A DNA stretch of 64,000 nucleotides from NCBI RefSeq assembly GCF_034676725.1, contig NZ_JAUCBR010000004.1, forward strand, positions 1,999,501 through 2,063,500. Direction: 5' to 3'. The DNA is from Denitromonas sp. (GTDB taxonomy: Bacteria; Pseudomonadota; Gammaproteobacteria; Burkholderiales; Rhodocyclaceae). The notes below the pieces were generated by a model that searched no databases, was not told the DNA's origin, and saw only the letters and a list, made by a program, of their open reading frames with translations. Numbering within the stretch: position 1 is the first letter of the stretch; every line of letters begins with the position of its first letter. This document shows positions 1-7,753 of this stretch, piece by piece. Made by a program: the position numbers and the translations under genes.

Positions 1-211
1 CCTCGACGTGGCGCTGGGCGCCGGCATGGACCTGCCGTATGCCTGCAAGGGTGGGGTATGCTGCACCTGCCGCGCCAAGGTGCTCGAAGGCCGCGTCCGC
101 ATGGACAAGAACTTCGCCCTCGAGCAGACCGATGTGGACGCCGGCTATGTGCTCACCTGTCAGGCCCATCCGCTCACCGAGCGGGTCGTCATCAGTTTTG
201 ACGAGCGTTGA
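1..211 (+). CDS. paaE: Phenylacetyl-CoA epoxidase reductase subunit PaaE, C-terminal fragment
   Basis: The window opens inside this gene; only about 69 C-terminal residues are present and the true start lies upstream. The fragment is a plant-type [2Fe-2S] ferredoxin domain: the cluster ligands are visible as CKGGVCCTC (CX4CX2C) plus a later Cys in YVLTCQAHP. In PaaE this domain passes electrons from NADPH/FAD to the di-iron epoxidase PaaA, which acts on the ring of phenylacetyl-CoA. The TetR regulator and the PaaJ-type thiolase that follow fit the end of a paa cluster. Other ferredoxin reductases with the same C-terminal domain cannot be excluded from the fragment alone. Confidence 0.8.
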   Translation, partial: LDVALGAGMDLPYACKGGVCCTCRAKVLEGRVRMDKNFALEQTDVDAGYVLTCQAHPLTERVVISFDER

Positions 212-261
212 GATGGTCGCCCCGACGGTGAGCGTTTTGCATTCGAACGGGCAACACACAC

Positions 262-885
262 ATGGCACGTACCAAAGCAGCGACTCACGACCAGCAACGC
301 AACGCCATCCTCGCGAAGGCGGCGGAGCTGTTTGCCGACAAGGGTTTCCACGCCACCTCCATGTCGCAGCTGGCGGCCGCCTGCGGCGTTTCCAAGCCGC
401 TGCTCTACCACTACGCCAAGGACAAGGCGGAGATGCTGTTCAGTGTGGCCGACAGCTACATGGACACCCTCGTGGAGCTGGTGGACGAGGTCGAATCCGA
501 GGCGCTGCCGCCCGAAGCGCATCTGCGCCGGCTGATCGCCCGCTTTCTCGAAACCTACGCCACCGCGCACAGCCATCACCGTGTGCTGGTGCAGGACGTG
601 CGCCATCTGGACGAGGTGCCGCGCCAGCAGGTGGCCGACAAGGAGCGGGCGGTGGTGGCGGCCTTCGCACGGGCGGTGGCGGCGGTCGAGCCGGGCATCA
701 GCGCCAAGGGCCTGGACAAGGTCGTGGCGATGATCCTGTTCGGCATGATGAACTGGACCTTCACCTGGTTGCGCGCCAACGGCCCGCTGACCTACGAGGA
801 CATGGCGCCGCTGGTGACGGGCATTTTGCTCAACGGGGTGCACGGCACGCTCGGCGAGCGCAAGCACAGCAACGTGCCCGCCTGA
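262..885 (+). CDS. TetR/AcrR family regulator (PaaR-like)
   Basis: A 207-residue TetR-type repressor. The N-terminal helix-turn-helix covers roughly residues 27-52 (core GVSKPLLYHYAKDK), and the rest is a helical ligand-binding domain. It sits between paaE and the thiolase gene, the position held by the phenylacetate regulator PaaR in Azoarcus/Thauera clusters, so phenylacetyl-CoA is a likely effector. That role is inferred from position; the sequence only shows the family. The 50-base gap to paaE and same orientation suggest cotranscription with the catabolic genes. Confidence 0.85.
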   Translation: MARTKAATHDQQRNAILAKAAELFADKGFHATSMSQLAAACGVSKPLLYHYAKDKAEMLFSVADSYMDTLVELVDEVESEALPPEAHLRRLIARFLETYATAHSHHRVLVQDVRHLDEVPRQQVADKERAVVAAFARAVAAVEPGISAKGLDKVVAMILFGMMNWTFTWLRANGPLTYEDMAPLVTGILLNGVHGTLGERKHSNVPA

Positions 886-943
886 CGCGGCGCGCACCGG
901 CCTGCCGGCCGGTGGCGACACGTCGTCGGGCACATCAAGGGAG

Positions 944-2155
944 ATGGATGTGTTGCATGACGTGTTGATCTGTGACGGCGTTCGCACGCCGTTTGGCCGC
1001 TACGGTGGCGCCCTGTCCGGCGTGCGCGCCGACGACCTGGCGGCCATTCCCATCCGTGCGCTGATCGAGCGCAACCCCGGCGTCGACTGGGCGGCGGTGG
1101 ACGACATCTACTACGGCTGCGCCAATCAGGCCGGCGAAGACAACCGCAACGTGGCGCGCATGGCCGGCCTGCTCGCCGGCTTGCCGGTCGAGGTGCCCGG
1201 CGCCACGCTCAACCGCCTGTGCGGCTCGGGGTTGGACGCCATCGGCACCGCGGCCCGCGCCATCCGCTGCGGCGAGGCGAAGCTGATGATCGCCGGCGGC
1301 GTCGAGAGCATGAGCCGTGCGCCCTTCGTGCTGGCCAAGGCCGACAGCGCCTTCTCGCGCAGCGCGAAAATCGAAGACACCACCATCGGCTGGCGTTTCG
1401 TGAACGCGAAGATGAAGGCCGAATACGGCATCGACTCGATGCCCGAGACGGCCGAAAACGTCGCCGACGAATTTCATATCAACCACGCCGATCAGGACGC
1501 CTTCGCGCTGCGCAGCCAGCAGCGCTACGCCGCCGCCGCGGCGCGCGGCTTCTTCGACGGCGAACTGGTGCCGGTCAGCATCCCGCAGAAAAGGGGCGAC
1601 CCGGTGGTGGTCAGCGTGGACGAGCATCCGCGCGAAACCTCGCTCGAAGCGCTCGGCCGGCTCAAGGGCGTGGTGCGCCCCGACGGCACGGTGACCGCCG
1701 GCAACGCCTCGGGTGTGAACGACGGATCGGTGGCGCTGCTGCTGGCCAACCGCGAGGCTGCCGAGCAGTTCGGACTCACGCCCCGGGGGCGGGTGGTCGC
1801 CATGGCCACGGCCGGCGTGCCGCCGCGCATCATGGGCATCGGCCCGGCGCCGGCGGCGGTCAAGGCACTGGCCCTGGCCGGGCTGTCAATCGGCCAGATG
1901 GACGTCATCGAACTCAACGAAGCCTTCGCTGCCCAGGGCCTGGCCGTGCTGCGCCAGCTCGGCTTGCCCGACGACGCGCCGCAGGTCAATCCCAACGGCG
2001 GCGCGATCGCCATCGGCCACCCCCTGGGCGCCTCGGGCGCGCGACTGGCGCTGACCGCCTTGCGCCAGCTTGAGCTGACCGGTGGGCGCTATGGCCTGGC
2101 CATGATGTGCATCGGCGTGGGGCAGGGCATTGCCCTGGTCGTGGAGCGAATTTAA
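944..2155 (+). CDS. paaJ: 3-oxoadipyl-CoA / 3-oxo-5,6-dehydrosuberyl-CoA thiolase
   Basis: A 403-residue degradative thiolase. The nucleophilic Cys lies in NRLCGSGLDAIG (near residue 90), the catalytic His in GGAIAIGHPLGASGAR, and the second Cys in MMCIGVGQG near the end, so all three active-site positions are intact. Length matches the PcaF/PaaJ family (about 400). It cleaves a beta-ketoacyl-CoA to acetyl-CoA and a shorter acyl-CoA, the last steps of phenylacetate or beta-ketoadipate breakdown. An AAGGGAG-like ribosome site precedes the ATG. Placement after paaE favours PaaJ over PcaF, but the two are hard to separate by sequence. Confidence 0.85.
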   Translation: MDVLHDVLICDGVRTPFGRYGGALSGVRADDLAAIPIRALIERNPGVDWAAVDDIYYGCANQAGEDNRNVARMAGLLAGLPVEVPGATLNRLCGSGLDAIGTAARAIRCGEAKLMIAGGVESMSRAPFVLAKADSAFSRSAKIEDTTIGWRFVNAKMKAEYGIDSMPETAENVADEFHINHADQDAFALRSQQRYAAAAARGFFDGELVPVSIPQKRGDPVVVSVDEHPRETSLEALGRLKGVVRPDGTVTAGNASGVNDGSVALLLANREAAEQFGLTPRGRVVAMATAGVPPRIMGIGPAPAAVKALALAGLSIGQMDVIELNEAFAAQGLAVLRQLGLPDDAPQVNPNGGAIAIGHPLGASGARLALTALRQLELTGGRYGLAMMCIGVGQGIALVVERI

Positions 2156-2159
2156 TAAA

Positions 2160-2175
2160 AACAAACGCATTTGTT
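2160..2175. promoter_or_regulatory. Inverted repeat AACAAA-CGCA-TTTGTT upstream of the ABC transporter operon
   Basis: A perfect 6-4-6 inverted repeat lies right after the paaJ stop and about 70 bases before the binding-protein gene, in an AT-rich stretch unusual for this GC-rich window. It could be an operator for the nearby TetR protein or part of the promoter of the transporter operon. No poly-T tract follows, so it is not an obvious terminator. Confidence 0.35.
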
Positions 2176-2245
2176 ATGTGGTAATTTTTCGTTGGCGCGC
2201 CAGGGCTGCATCGCAGGGCGCCGATAACAACCAGGAGGAGACAAA

Positions 2246-3397
2246 ATGAAAATGCACAAGACCGTACTGGCCGCCGCCCTCGGCATGGCCTTCGTCAGTG
2301 GCGCCGCATTGGCCGACATCAACGTCGGCGTGTCGGTGTCCGCCACCGGGCCCGCCGCATCGCTGGGGATCCCCGAAAAGAACACCCTCACCCTGCTGCC
2401 GACGACCATTGCCGGCCAGAAGGTGAACTACATCGTCCTCGACGACGCCTCCGACACCACCACCGCGGTCAAGAACATCCGCAAGCTGGTGTCCGAAGAC
2501 AAGGTGGATGTGGTGATCGGCTCGACCATCACCCCCAACTCGCTGGCGATGATCGACGTGGCCGCCGAGACGCAGACGCCGATGATCTCCATGGCCGCCT
2601 CGAGCAAGATCGTCGATCCGGTCGACGACAAGCGTCGCTGGGTCTTCAAGACCCCGCAGAACGACCAGCAGATGGCCACCGCCATCGTCTCGCACATGGT
2701 CGATGCCGGGGTGAAGACGGTCGGCTTCATCGGCTTTGCCGACGCCTACGGCGAAGGCTGGTGGGAGCAGTTCGCGGCGATTGCCGAGGCGCGCAAGATC
2801 AAGATCGTGGCCAATGAGCGCTACAAGCGCTCGGACACCTCGGTGACCGGCCAGGTGCTCAAGCTGTATGCCGCCAAGCCCGACGCGATCCTCATCGCCG
2901 GTGCCGGCACCCCGGCCGCCCTGCCGCAGAAGACCCTCAAGCAGCGCGGCTATGCCGGCAAGATCTACCAGACCCACGGTGTGGCCAACAACGACTTCCT
3001 GCGGGTGTGCGGCGCCGACTGCGAAGGCACCTTCCTGCCCGCCGGGCCGGTGCTGGTGGCCGAGCAGCTGCCGGCCGACAACCCCGTGCGCGCCACGGCT
3101 CAGGAGTATGTGAGCAAGTACGAGGCGGCTTTCGGCAAGGGCTCGGTGTCCACCTTCGGCGGCCACGCCTGGGATGCCGGCATGCTGCTCGCCGCGGCCG
3201 TGCCGACGGCGCTCAAGGGCGGTCAGCCGGGCACGCCGGAATTCCGTGCGGCGATGCGCGATGCGCTCGAAGGCCTGAAGGAAGTGGCCGGCTCGCACGG
3301 CATCTTCAACATGAGCCCGACCGACCACCTCGGCCTGGACCAGCGCTCGCGCGTGATGGTGCAGATCAAGGGCGGTGCCTGGCAGATGGTGAAGTAA
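2246..3397 (+). CDS. Branched-chain amino acid-type ABC transporter, periplasmic substrate-binding protein
   Basis: A 383-residue periplasmic binding protein of the LivJ/LivK type. Residues 1-23 form a signal peptide ending in an Ala-Leu-Ala cleavage site, so the mature protein starts near DINVGVSV. The remainder is a two-lobed type I binding fold. A very strong ribosome site (AGGAGGAG) precedes the ATG. It leads the livHMGF-like operon and so delivers its ligand to that transporter. In Rhodocyclales such systems beside aromatic degradation genes may import aromatic acids rather than leucine; the ligand cannot be read from the sequence. Confidence 0.9.
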   Translation: MKMHKTVLAAALGMAFVSGAALADINVGVSVSATGPAASLGIPEKNTLTLLPTTIAGQKVNYIVLDDASDTTTAVKNIRKLVSEDKVDVVIGSTITPNSLAMIDVAAETQTPMISMAASSKIVDPVDDKRRWVFKTPQNDQQMATAIVSHMVDAGVKTVGFIGFADAYGEGWWEQFAAIAEARKIKIVANERYKRSDTSVTGQVLKLYAAKPDAILIAGAGTPAALPQKTLKQRGYAGKIYQTHGVANNDFLRVCGADCEGTFLPAGPVLVAEQLPADNPVRATAQEYVSKYEAAFGKGSVSTFGGHAWDAGMLLAAAVPTALKGGQPGTPEFRAAMRDALEGLKEVAGSHGIFNMSPTDHLGLDQRSRVMVQIKGGAWQMVK

Positions 3398-3439
3398 GCC
3401 CCGCGCGCGCGGCGAGGCCGTGCGCGACGACTTCGATCC

Positions 3440-3462
3440 CCCCTGCCGGTATCCGGCAGGGG
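3440..3462 (+). other. Intercistronic hairpin between binding protein and permease genes
   Basis: A perfect 10-base-pair stem (CCCCTGCCGG, loop TAT, CCGGCAGGGG) lies 42 bases past the binding-protein stop with no T run after it. This arrangement is typical of ABC operons in which the hairpin protects the upstream mRNA from 3' exonucleases, so that the binding protein is made in excess over the membrane parts. The mRNA-stability role is inference. Confidence 0.5.
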
Positions 3463-3536
3463 CGGTTCGATTCGATCCACTCTTGAGGCGTATTGCGCGC
3501 AGGCGCTGACGACCGGCTGCACACGGGGTTCGTCCC

Positions 3537-4574
3537 ATGGATTTTGAAATCGCAATGTTGCTCGGCCAGGATGGCGTGACCAACGGCGCCATCTATGCGC
3601 TGCTGGCGCTCGCGCTGGTGCTGGTGTTCGCCGTCACGCGGGTGATCTTCATCCCGCAGGGCGAGTTTGTCGCCTATGGCGCGCTGACCCTGGCCATGAT
3701 CGAGGCGGGGCGCCTGCCCGGCACGGTATGGCTGCTGCTCGCCGCCGGTGTGGTGGTGGCGGCGCTCGATGGCGCCGAGGCCTTGCGCCGGGGCGGTGCC
3801 GGCCGGCTGGCGGCCGTACTGGGCTGGAACGTGCTCTATCCCCTGGCGCTGCTGGGGCTGCTGTGGACCGTGCCCACCGAGGGCTGGCCGCTGGCCGCCA
3901 AGGTGGCGCTGACCCTCGCCGTGGTGGTGCCGCTGGGGCCGATGATCTACCGCGTGGCCTACCAGCCGGTGGCCGAGGCCTCGGTGCTGATCCTGCTGAT
4001 CGTCTCGGTGGCGGTGCATGTGGCCATGGTCGGCCTGGCGCTGTTGTTCTTCGGTGCCGAAGGCTCGCGCACCTCGGCCTTCTCCGACGCCAGCTTCACC
4101 GTCGGGCCAATGATGGTGTCCGGCCAGTCGCTGTGGGTGATCGGCACTTCGCTGGCATTGATCGTGGCGCTGGCGCTGTTCTTCGGCCGCACCCTCTACG
4201 GCAAGGCCTTGCGCGCCACCGCCATCAACCGCGCCGGTGCCCGGCTGATGGGCATTTCGCCGGCGCTGGCCGGGCGGCTGACCTTCATGCTGGCGGCGCT
4301 GATCGGCGCACTGTCGGGCGTGCTGATCGCACCGATCGCCACCATCTACTACGACACCGGTTTCCTGATCGGCCTGAAGGGCTTCGTCGCCGCCATCATC
4401 GGCGGCCTGGCCAGCTACCCGATTGCCGCGCTCGGCGCGATCCTGGTCGGCCTGCTCGAAGCCTTCTCGTCCTTCTGGGCCAGTGCCTACAAGGAAGTCA
4501 TCGTGTTTACCCTGATCATCCCGGTGCTGGTGTGGCGCTCGCTGACCAGCCATCATGTGGAGGAAGACGAATGA
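3537..4574 (+). CDS. livH: Branched-chain amino acid-type ABC transporter permease LivH
   Basis: A 345-residue integral membrane protein with many hydrophobic helices, matching LivH permeases; it is longer than E. coli LivH (about 308), the extra residues lying near positions 60-125. It forms half of the inner-membrane channel with the LivM part of the next protein. The conserved C-terminal region with GLKGFVAAIIGGLASYPIAA is the family's cytoplasmic coupling segment. The stop codon overlaps the next gene's start by four bases (ATGA type), indicating translational coupling. The ribosome site is weak. Confidence 0.88.
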   Translation: MDFEIAMLLGQDGVTNGAIYALLALALVLVFAVTRVIFIPQGEFVAYGALTLAMIEAGRLPGTVWLLLAAGVVVAALDGAEALRRGGAGRLAAVLGWNVLYPLALLGLLWTVPTEGWPLAAKVALTLAVVVPLGPMIYRVAYQPVAEASVLILLIVSVAVHVAMVGLALLFFGAEGSRTSAFSDASFTVGPMMVSGQSLWVIGTSLALIVALALFFGRTLYGKALRATAINRAGARLMGISPALAGRLTFMLAALIGALSGVLIAPIATIYYDTGFLIGLKGFVAAIIGGLASYPIAALGAILVGLLEAFSSFWASAYKEVIVFTLIIPVLVWRSLTSHHVEEDE

Positions 4575-6412
4575 GCCAGTCCCGTTCCTCCGCCGCGCCG
4601 GCGCCGCTCACCGGCAAGGTGCCGCTGGTGCGCGCCCTGCCCTGGTTGCTGCTGGTGCTGCTGGCCTGCGTGCCGGTGACGCTGTCGCCCTTCTACGTGA
4701 CCTTGCTCAACTACATCGGCCTCTACGCCATGGTGGCGCTGGGCCTTGTGCTGCTCACCGGTGTCGGCGGGCTGACCTCCTTCGGCCAGGGCGCCTTTGT
4801 CGGCCTCGGTGCCTACACCACCGCGGTGCTGACCACCCATGAGGCCTTGCCCGTGTGGCTGGCCTGGGCCGGCGGCTCGCCATGGCTGGCGCTGATCGTC
4901 GGCCTGGTGCTGACCGCCATCGTGGCGGTGGTGCTCGGCTCGCTCACGCTCAAGCTGTCGGGCCACTACCTGCCGCTGGGCACCATCGCCTGGGGCATCT
5001 CGCTGTACTTCCTGTTCGGCACCATGGAGGTGCTTGGCGGCCACACCGGCCTGACCGGCATCCCGCCGATCAGCCTGTTCGGCTGGGAGCTCGACCAGGG
5101 CGGCGAGATCTTTTACCTGATCTGGGCCTTCCTGCTGGTGGCCATGCTGACCACCCGCAACCTGCTCGACTCGCGCGAGGGGCGGGCCATCCGGGCGCTC
5201 AAGGGCGGCATGGTGATGGCCGAGTCGATGGGCGTGGATACCTCGCGCTCGCGCATGATCATCTTCGTGATTGCGGCCCTGCACGCGGCGGCCTCGGGCT
5301 GGCTGTATGCGCACATGCAGCGCTTCGTGAACCCGACGCCCTTCGGCCTGCACATCGGCATCGAATTCCTCTTCATGGCCGTGGTCGGCGGTGCCGGCCA
5401 TGTGTGGGGCGCGGTGATCGGCGCGGCGGTGATTACCATCCTCAAGCAGTGGCTGCAGGACCTGCTGCCGGCGCTGTTCGGTGCCTCGGGTAATTTCGAG
5501 GTGATCGTCTTCGGGGTGATGATGGTCATCATCCTGCAGCGCGCGCCCAATGGCATCTGGCCGATTCTCACCCGCTGGTGGCCCGATACCGCCAGCCGGC
5601 GCAAGGTCGACGCGGGCGCCGAGCCGCTGCCGCGGCGCCCGATGCCGGCCGCCGGCGAGGTGCTGCTGCAGGCGATCGACGTGACGCGCAAGTTCGGCGG
5701 CCTGGTGGCCAACAACAAGATGAACCTGTCGGTCGCCGCCGGCGAGATCCTGGCGCTGATCGGCCCCAACGGCGCGGGCAAGAGCACCATGTTCAACCAG
5801 GTCTCGGGCGTCGATACGCCGACCTCGGGCGAGGTGCTGTTCCGTGGCCAGGACGTGGCCGGCAAGACCGCCCGCGATGTGGCCCGCCTGGGGATGAGCC
5901 GCACCTTCCAGCATGTGCGCCTGCTGCCCGAGATGAGCGTGCTGGAGAACGTGGCCATCGGGGCCCACATGCGCGGCAGCCAGTCGGTGCTGCCGGCGGC
6001 GTGGCGCCTCGACCGCGCCGAGGAGGCACGGCTGCTCGCCGAGGCGGCGAGGCAGATCGAGCGGGTCGGGCTGGCCGAGCACATGTTTGACGCCGCCGGC
6101 TCGCTGGCGCTGGGCCAGCAGCGCATCCTCGAGATCGCCCGCGCGCTGTGCTCCGACCCCTGCCTGCTGCTGCTCGACGAGCCGGCCGCCGGCCTGCGTT
6201 ATCGCGAGAAGCAGATCCTCGGCGAGTTGCTGCGCAAGCTGCGCGGCGAGGGCATGGCAATCCTGCTGGTCGAGCACGACATGGACTTCGTGATGGGGCT
6301 GGTCGACCGGGTGGTGGTGATGGAGTTCGGCGAGAAGATCGCCGAAGGGCTGCCGGAGGAGGTGCAGAAGAATCCGGCGGTGCTCGAAGCGTATCTGGGC
6401 GGGGTGGCGTGA
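4571..6412 (+). CDS. LivM-LivG fusion: ABC transporter permease joined to ATP-binding protein
   Basis: A 613-residue protein joining two subunits usually encoded separately. Residues about 20-335 are a LivM permease with roughly ten hydrophobic segments; residues about 360-613 are a LivG ATPase with Walker A GPNGAGKST, the LivG-type signature region LALGQQRILE, Walker B LLLLDEPAAG and the H-loop in LLVEHDMDFV. A Pro/Arg-rich linker joins them. It overlaps livH by four bases and its TGA overlaps the livF ATG. The reading frame is continuous and both halves have intact motifs, so the fusion looks genuine rather than an error. Confidence 0.9.
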   Translation: MSQSRSSAAPAPLTGKVPLVRALPWLLLVLLACVPVTLSPFYVTLLNYIGLYAMVALGLVLLTGVGGLTSFGQGAFVGLGAYTTAVLTTHEALPVWLAWAGGSPWLALIVGLVLTAIVAVVLGSLTLKLSGHYLPLGTIAWGISLYFLFGTMEVLGGHTGLTGIPPISLFGWELDQGGEIFYLIWAFLLVAMLTTRNLLDSREGRAIRALKGGMVMAESMGVDTSRSRMIIFVIAALHAAASGWLYAHMQRFVNPTPFGLHIGIEFLFMAVVGGAGHVWGAVIGAAVITILKQWLQDLLPALFGASGNFEVIVFGVMMVIILQRAPNGIWPILTRWWPDTASRRKVDAGAEPLPRRPMPAAGEVLLQAIDVTRKFGGLVANNKMNLSVAAGEILALIGPNGAGKSTMFNQVSGVDTPTSGEVLFRGQDVAGKTARDVARLGMSRTFQHVRLLPEMSVLENVAIGAHMRGSQSVLPAAWRLDRAEEARLLAEAARQIERVGLAEHMFDAAGSLALGQQRILEIARALCSDPCLLLLDEPAAGLRYREKQILGELLRKLRGEGMAILLVEHDMDFVMGLVDRVVVMEFGEKIAEGLPEEVQKNPAVLEAYLGGVA

Positions 6413-7167
6413 TGGCGAATGTGCTCGAAGTGAAGGATCTGTGCGTCTCCTACGGCAAGGTCGAGGCGCTGCACAACGCCAACCTGAGCGTCGGCGAGGG
6501 GCAGATCGTGACCGTCATCGGCCCCAATGGCGCCGGCAAGACGACGCTGCTGTCGGCCATCATGGGGGTGCTGCCCTCGCGTGGCGAGATTGCCTTCGAC
6601 GGGGTGATCGAGCGCGTCCCGGAGGTCGAGCGCATGGTCTCGCGCGGCATGAACCTGGTGCCCGAAAAGCGTGAGCTGTTCGGTGAAATGAGCGTCGAGG
6701 ACAACCTCGTGCTCGGCGCCTTCCAGCGGTACCGCATGGGGCTGCGCGACCACGGCGACACGATGGCAGAGGTGTATGCCCTGTTCCCGCGGCTCAAGGA
6801 GCGCCGCAGCCAGATGGCCGGTACGCTCTCCGGTGGCGAGCGCCAGATGCTGGCGGTCGGCCGCGCGCTGATGGCCCGCCCGAAGCTGCTGATGCTCGAC
6901 GAACCGAGCCTGGGGCTGGCGCCGCTCATCGTGCGCGAGATCTTTCGCATCATCGGTGAGCTGCGCAAGCGGGGCGTGTCGATCCTGCTGGTGGAACAAA
7001 ATGCGCGTGCTGCGCTGCAGGTTGCCGACTATGCCTATGTGCTGGAAACCGGCGAGGTGGCGATGAGCGGACCGGCACGCCAACTGGCTGATGATCCACG
7101 TGTAATCGAGGCTTATCTCGGGCTCGGTGGCAAGCATCAGGACCGGCTGGCGGGCGTCGATGCATGA
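6412..7167 (+). CDS. livF: Branched-chain amino acid-type ABC transporter ATP-binding protein LivF
   Basis: A 251-residue ATPase with Walker A GPNGAGKTT, signature LSGGERQM, Walker B LLMLDEPSLGL and the switch His region ILLVEQNARAAL. It pairs with the LivG half of the fusion protein to power transport. The start overlaps the previous stop (TGATG), so the two are translationally coupled. It closes the operon. No clear intrinsic terminator is seen after it. Confidence 0.92.
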   Translation: MANVLEVKDLCVSYGKVEALHNANLSVGEGQIVTVIGPNGAGKTTLLSAIMGVLPSRGEIAFDGVIERVPEVERMVSRGMNLVPEKRELFGEMSVEDNLVLGAFQRYRMGLRDHGDTMAEVYALFPRLKERRSQMAGTLSGGERQMLAVGRALMARPKLLMLDEPSLGLAPLIVREIFRIIGELRKRGVSILLVEQNARAALQVADYAYVLETGEVAMSGPARQLADDPRVIEAYLGLGGKHQDRLAGVDA

Positions 7168-7194
7168 TGGTGCGACGCAGCAACAAAAAAATAA

Positions 7195-7240
7195 TTGACA
7201 AACACGGGTTGACGTTCGCGTCCAACACGTAAAAATATGC
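7195..7240 (+). promoter_or_regulatory. Candidate promoter region of the HU gene
   Basis: Two -35-like hexamers (TTGACA at 7195 and TTGACG at 7209) are followed by an A/T-rich stretch around 7230-7238 that could hold a -10 element. The region is the only AT-rich block between livF and the HU gene. The exact pair of elements cannot be assigned with confidence. Confidence 0.3.
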
Positions 7241-7360
7241 GTCCCAAATCTTCAAAACCCCGTCAATACTTGCATCTGGCGACGCAAAGCAAGAATGTTC
7301 GGTGCTAGAATCGGCGGCAAGGAAACACCCCCCCCCTTCCACTCCTATCCGAGGATCAAC

Positions 7361-7690
7361 ATGAACAAAGGTGAATTCGTCGAAGCGCTGGCCGACCGTA
7401 TGGATGTTTCGCGCGCGCAAGCTGACCGTGCCGTGTCCGCCGTGCTCGACATCATTGCGGAAGAGCTTGCCAAGGGCGGCAAGGTGGCATTCACGGGTTT
7501 TGGCTCCTTCGAAGTGTCGAAGCGCGCTGCCCGTACCGGCCGTAACCCGCAGACTGGCGCGACCATCAAGATCGCTGCCTCCAGCGTGCCGAAGTTCTCC
7601 GCTGGCGCTACGCTGAAAGCCGCTGTGTCAACGGCAAATAAGCTCGACGATTGCGCAGTTCAGAAAAACCCGGCCTCGCAGACTGTGTAA
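7361..7690 (+). CDS. HU-family DNA-binding protein with altered C-terminus
   Basis: A nucleoid protein of the HU/IHF family: residues 1-88 are a normal HU, including the DNA-binding arm core RTGRNPQTGATIKI. HU proteins are usually about 90 residues; this reads 109. The GTGT at 7625-7628 appears to be a two-base duplication: removing one GT gives the usual ending AAVNGK and a TAA at 7639-7641, for 92 residues. As written, the frame runs on through the terminator arm and stops inside the left end of the inserted IS element. The ATG has a GAGGAT ribosome site. The duplication may be a real mutation or a sequencing error; the DNA-binding core is unaffected. Confidence 0.88.
   Translation: MNKGEFVEALADRMDVSRAQADRAVSAVLDIIAEELAKGGKVAFTGFGSFEVSKRAARTGRNPQTGATIKIAASSVPKFSAGATLKAAVSTANKLDDCAVQKNPASQTV
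7663..7677 (+). terminator. Left arm of the HU terminator, split by the IS element
   Basis: The arm AAAAACCCGGCC followed by TC lies directly before the IS left end. Its partner TC-GGCCGGGTTTTTT sits directly after the IS right end at 9292-9306. Rejoined, they form a 12-base-pair GC-rich stem with a T run, an intrinsic terminator about 23 bases after the predicted original HU stop. In the present arrangement the terminator cannot form, so HU transcription may read into the element. Confidence 0.75.
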
Positions 7691-7721
7691 AAACCCCTGA
7701 CGCGGGGGTTGGAAGTTGACA

Positions 7722-7753
7722 CAATGCCCGTCATCGAAAGATGGCGGGCATTG
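7722..7753 (+). promoter_or_regulatory. Hairpin covering the transposase start region
   Basis: A 14-base-pair stem (CAATGCCCGTCATC, loop GAAA, GATGGCGGGCATTG; one G-U pair in RNA) spans the first ATG at 7741. In transcripts reading in from the HU promoter it would bury this start and the ribosome access region. Several IS families use such hairpins to block transposase synthesis from outside transcription; the role here is inferred. Confidence 0.55.
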
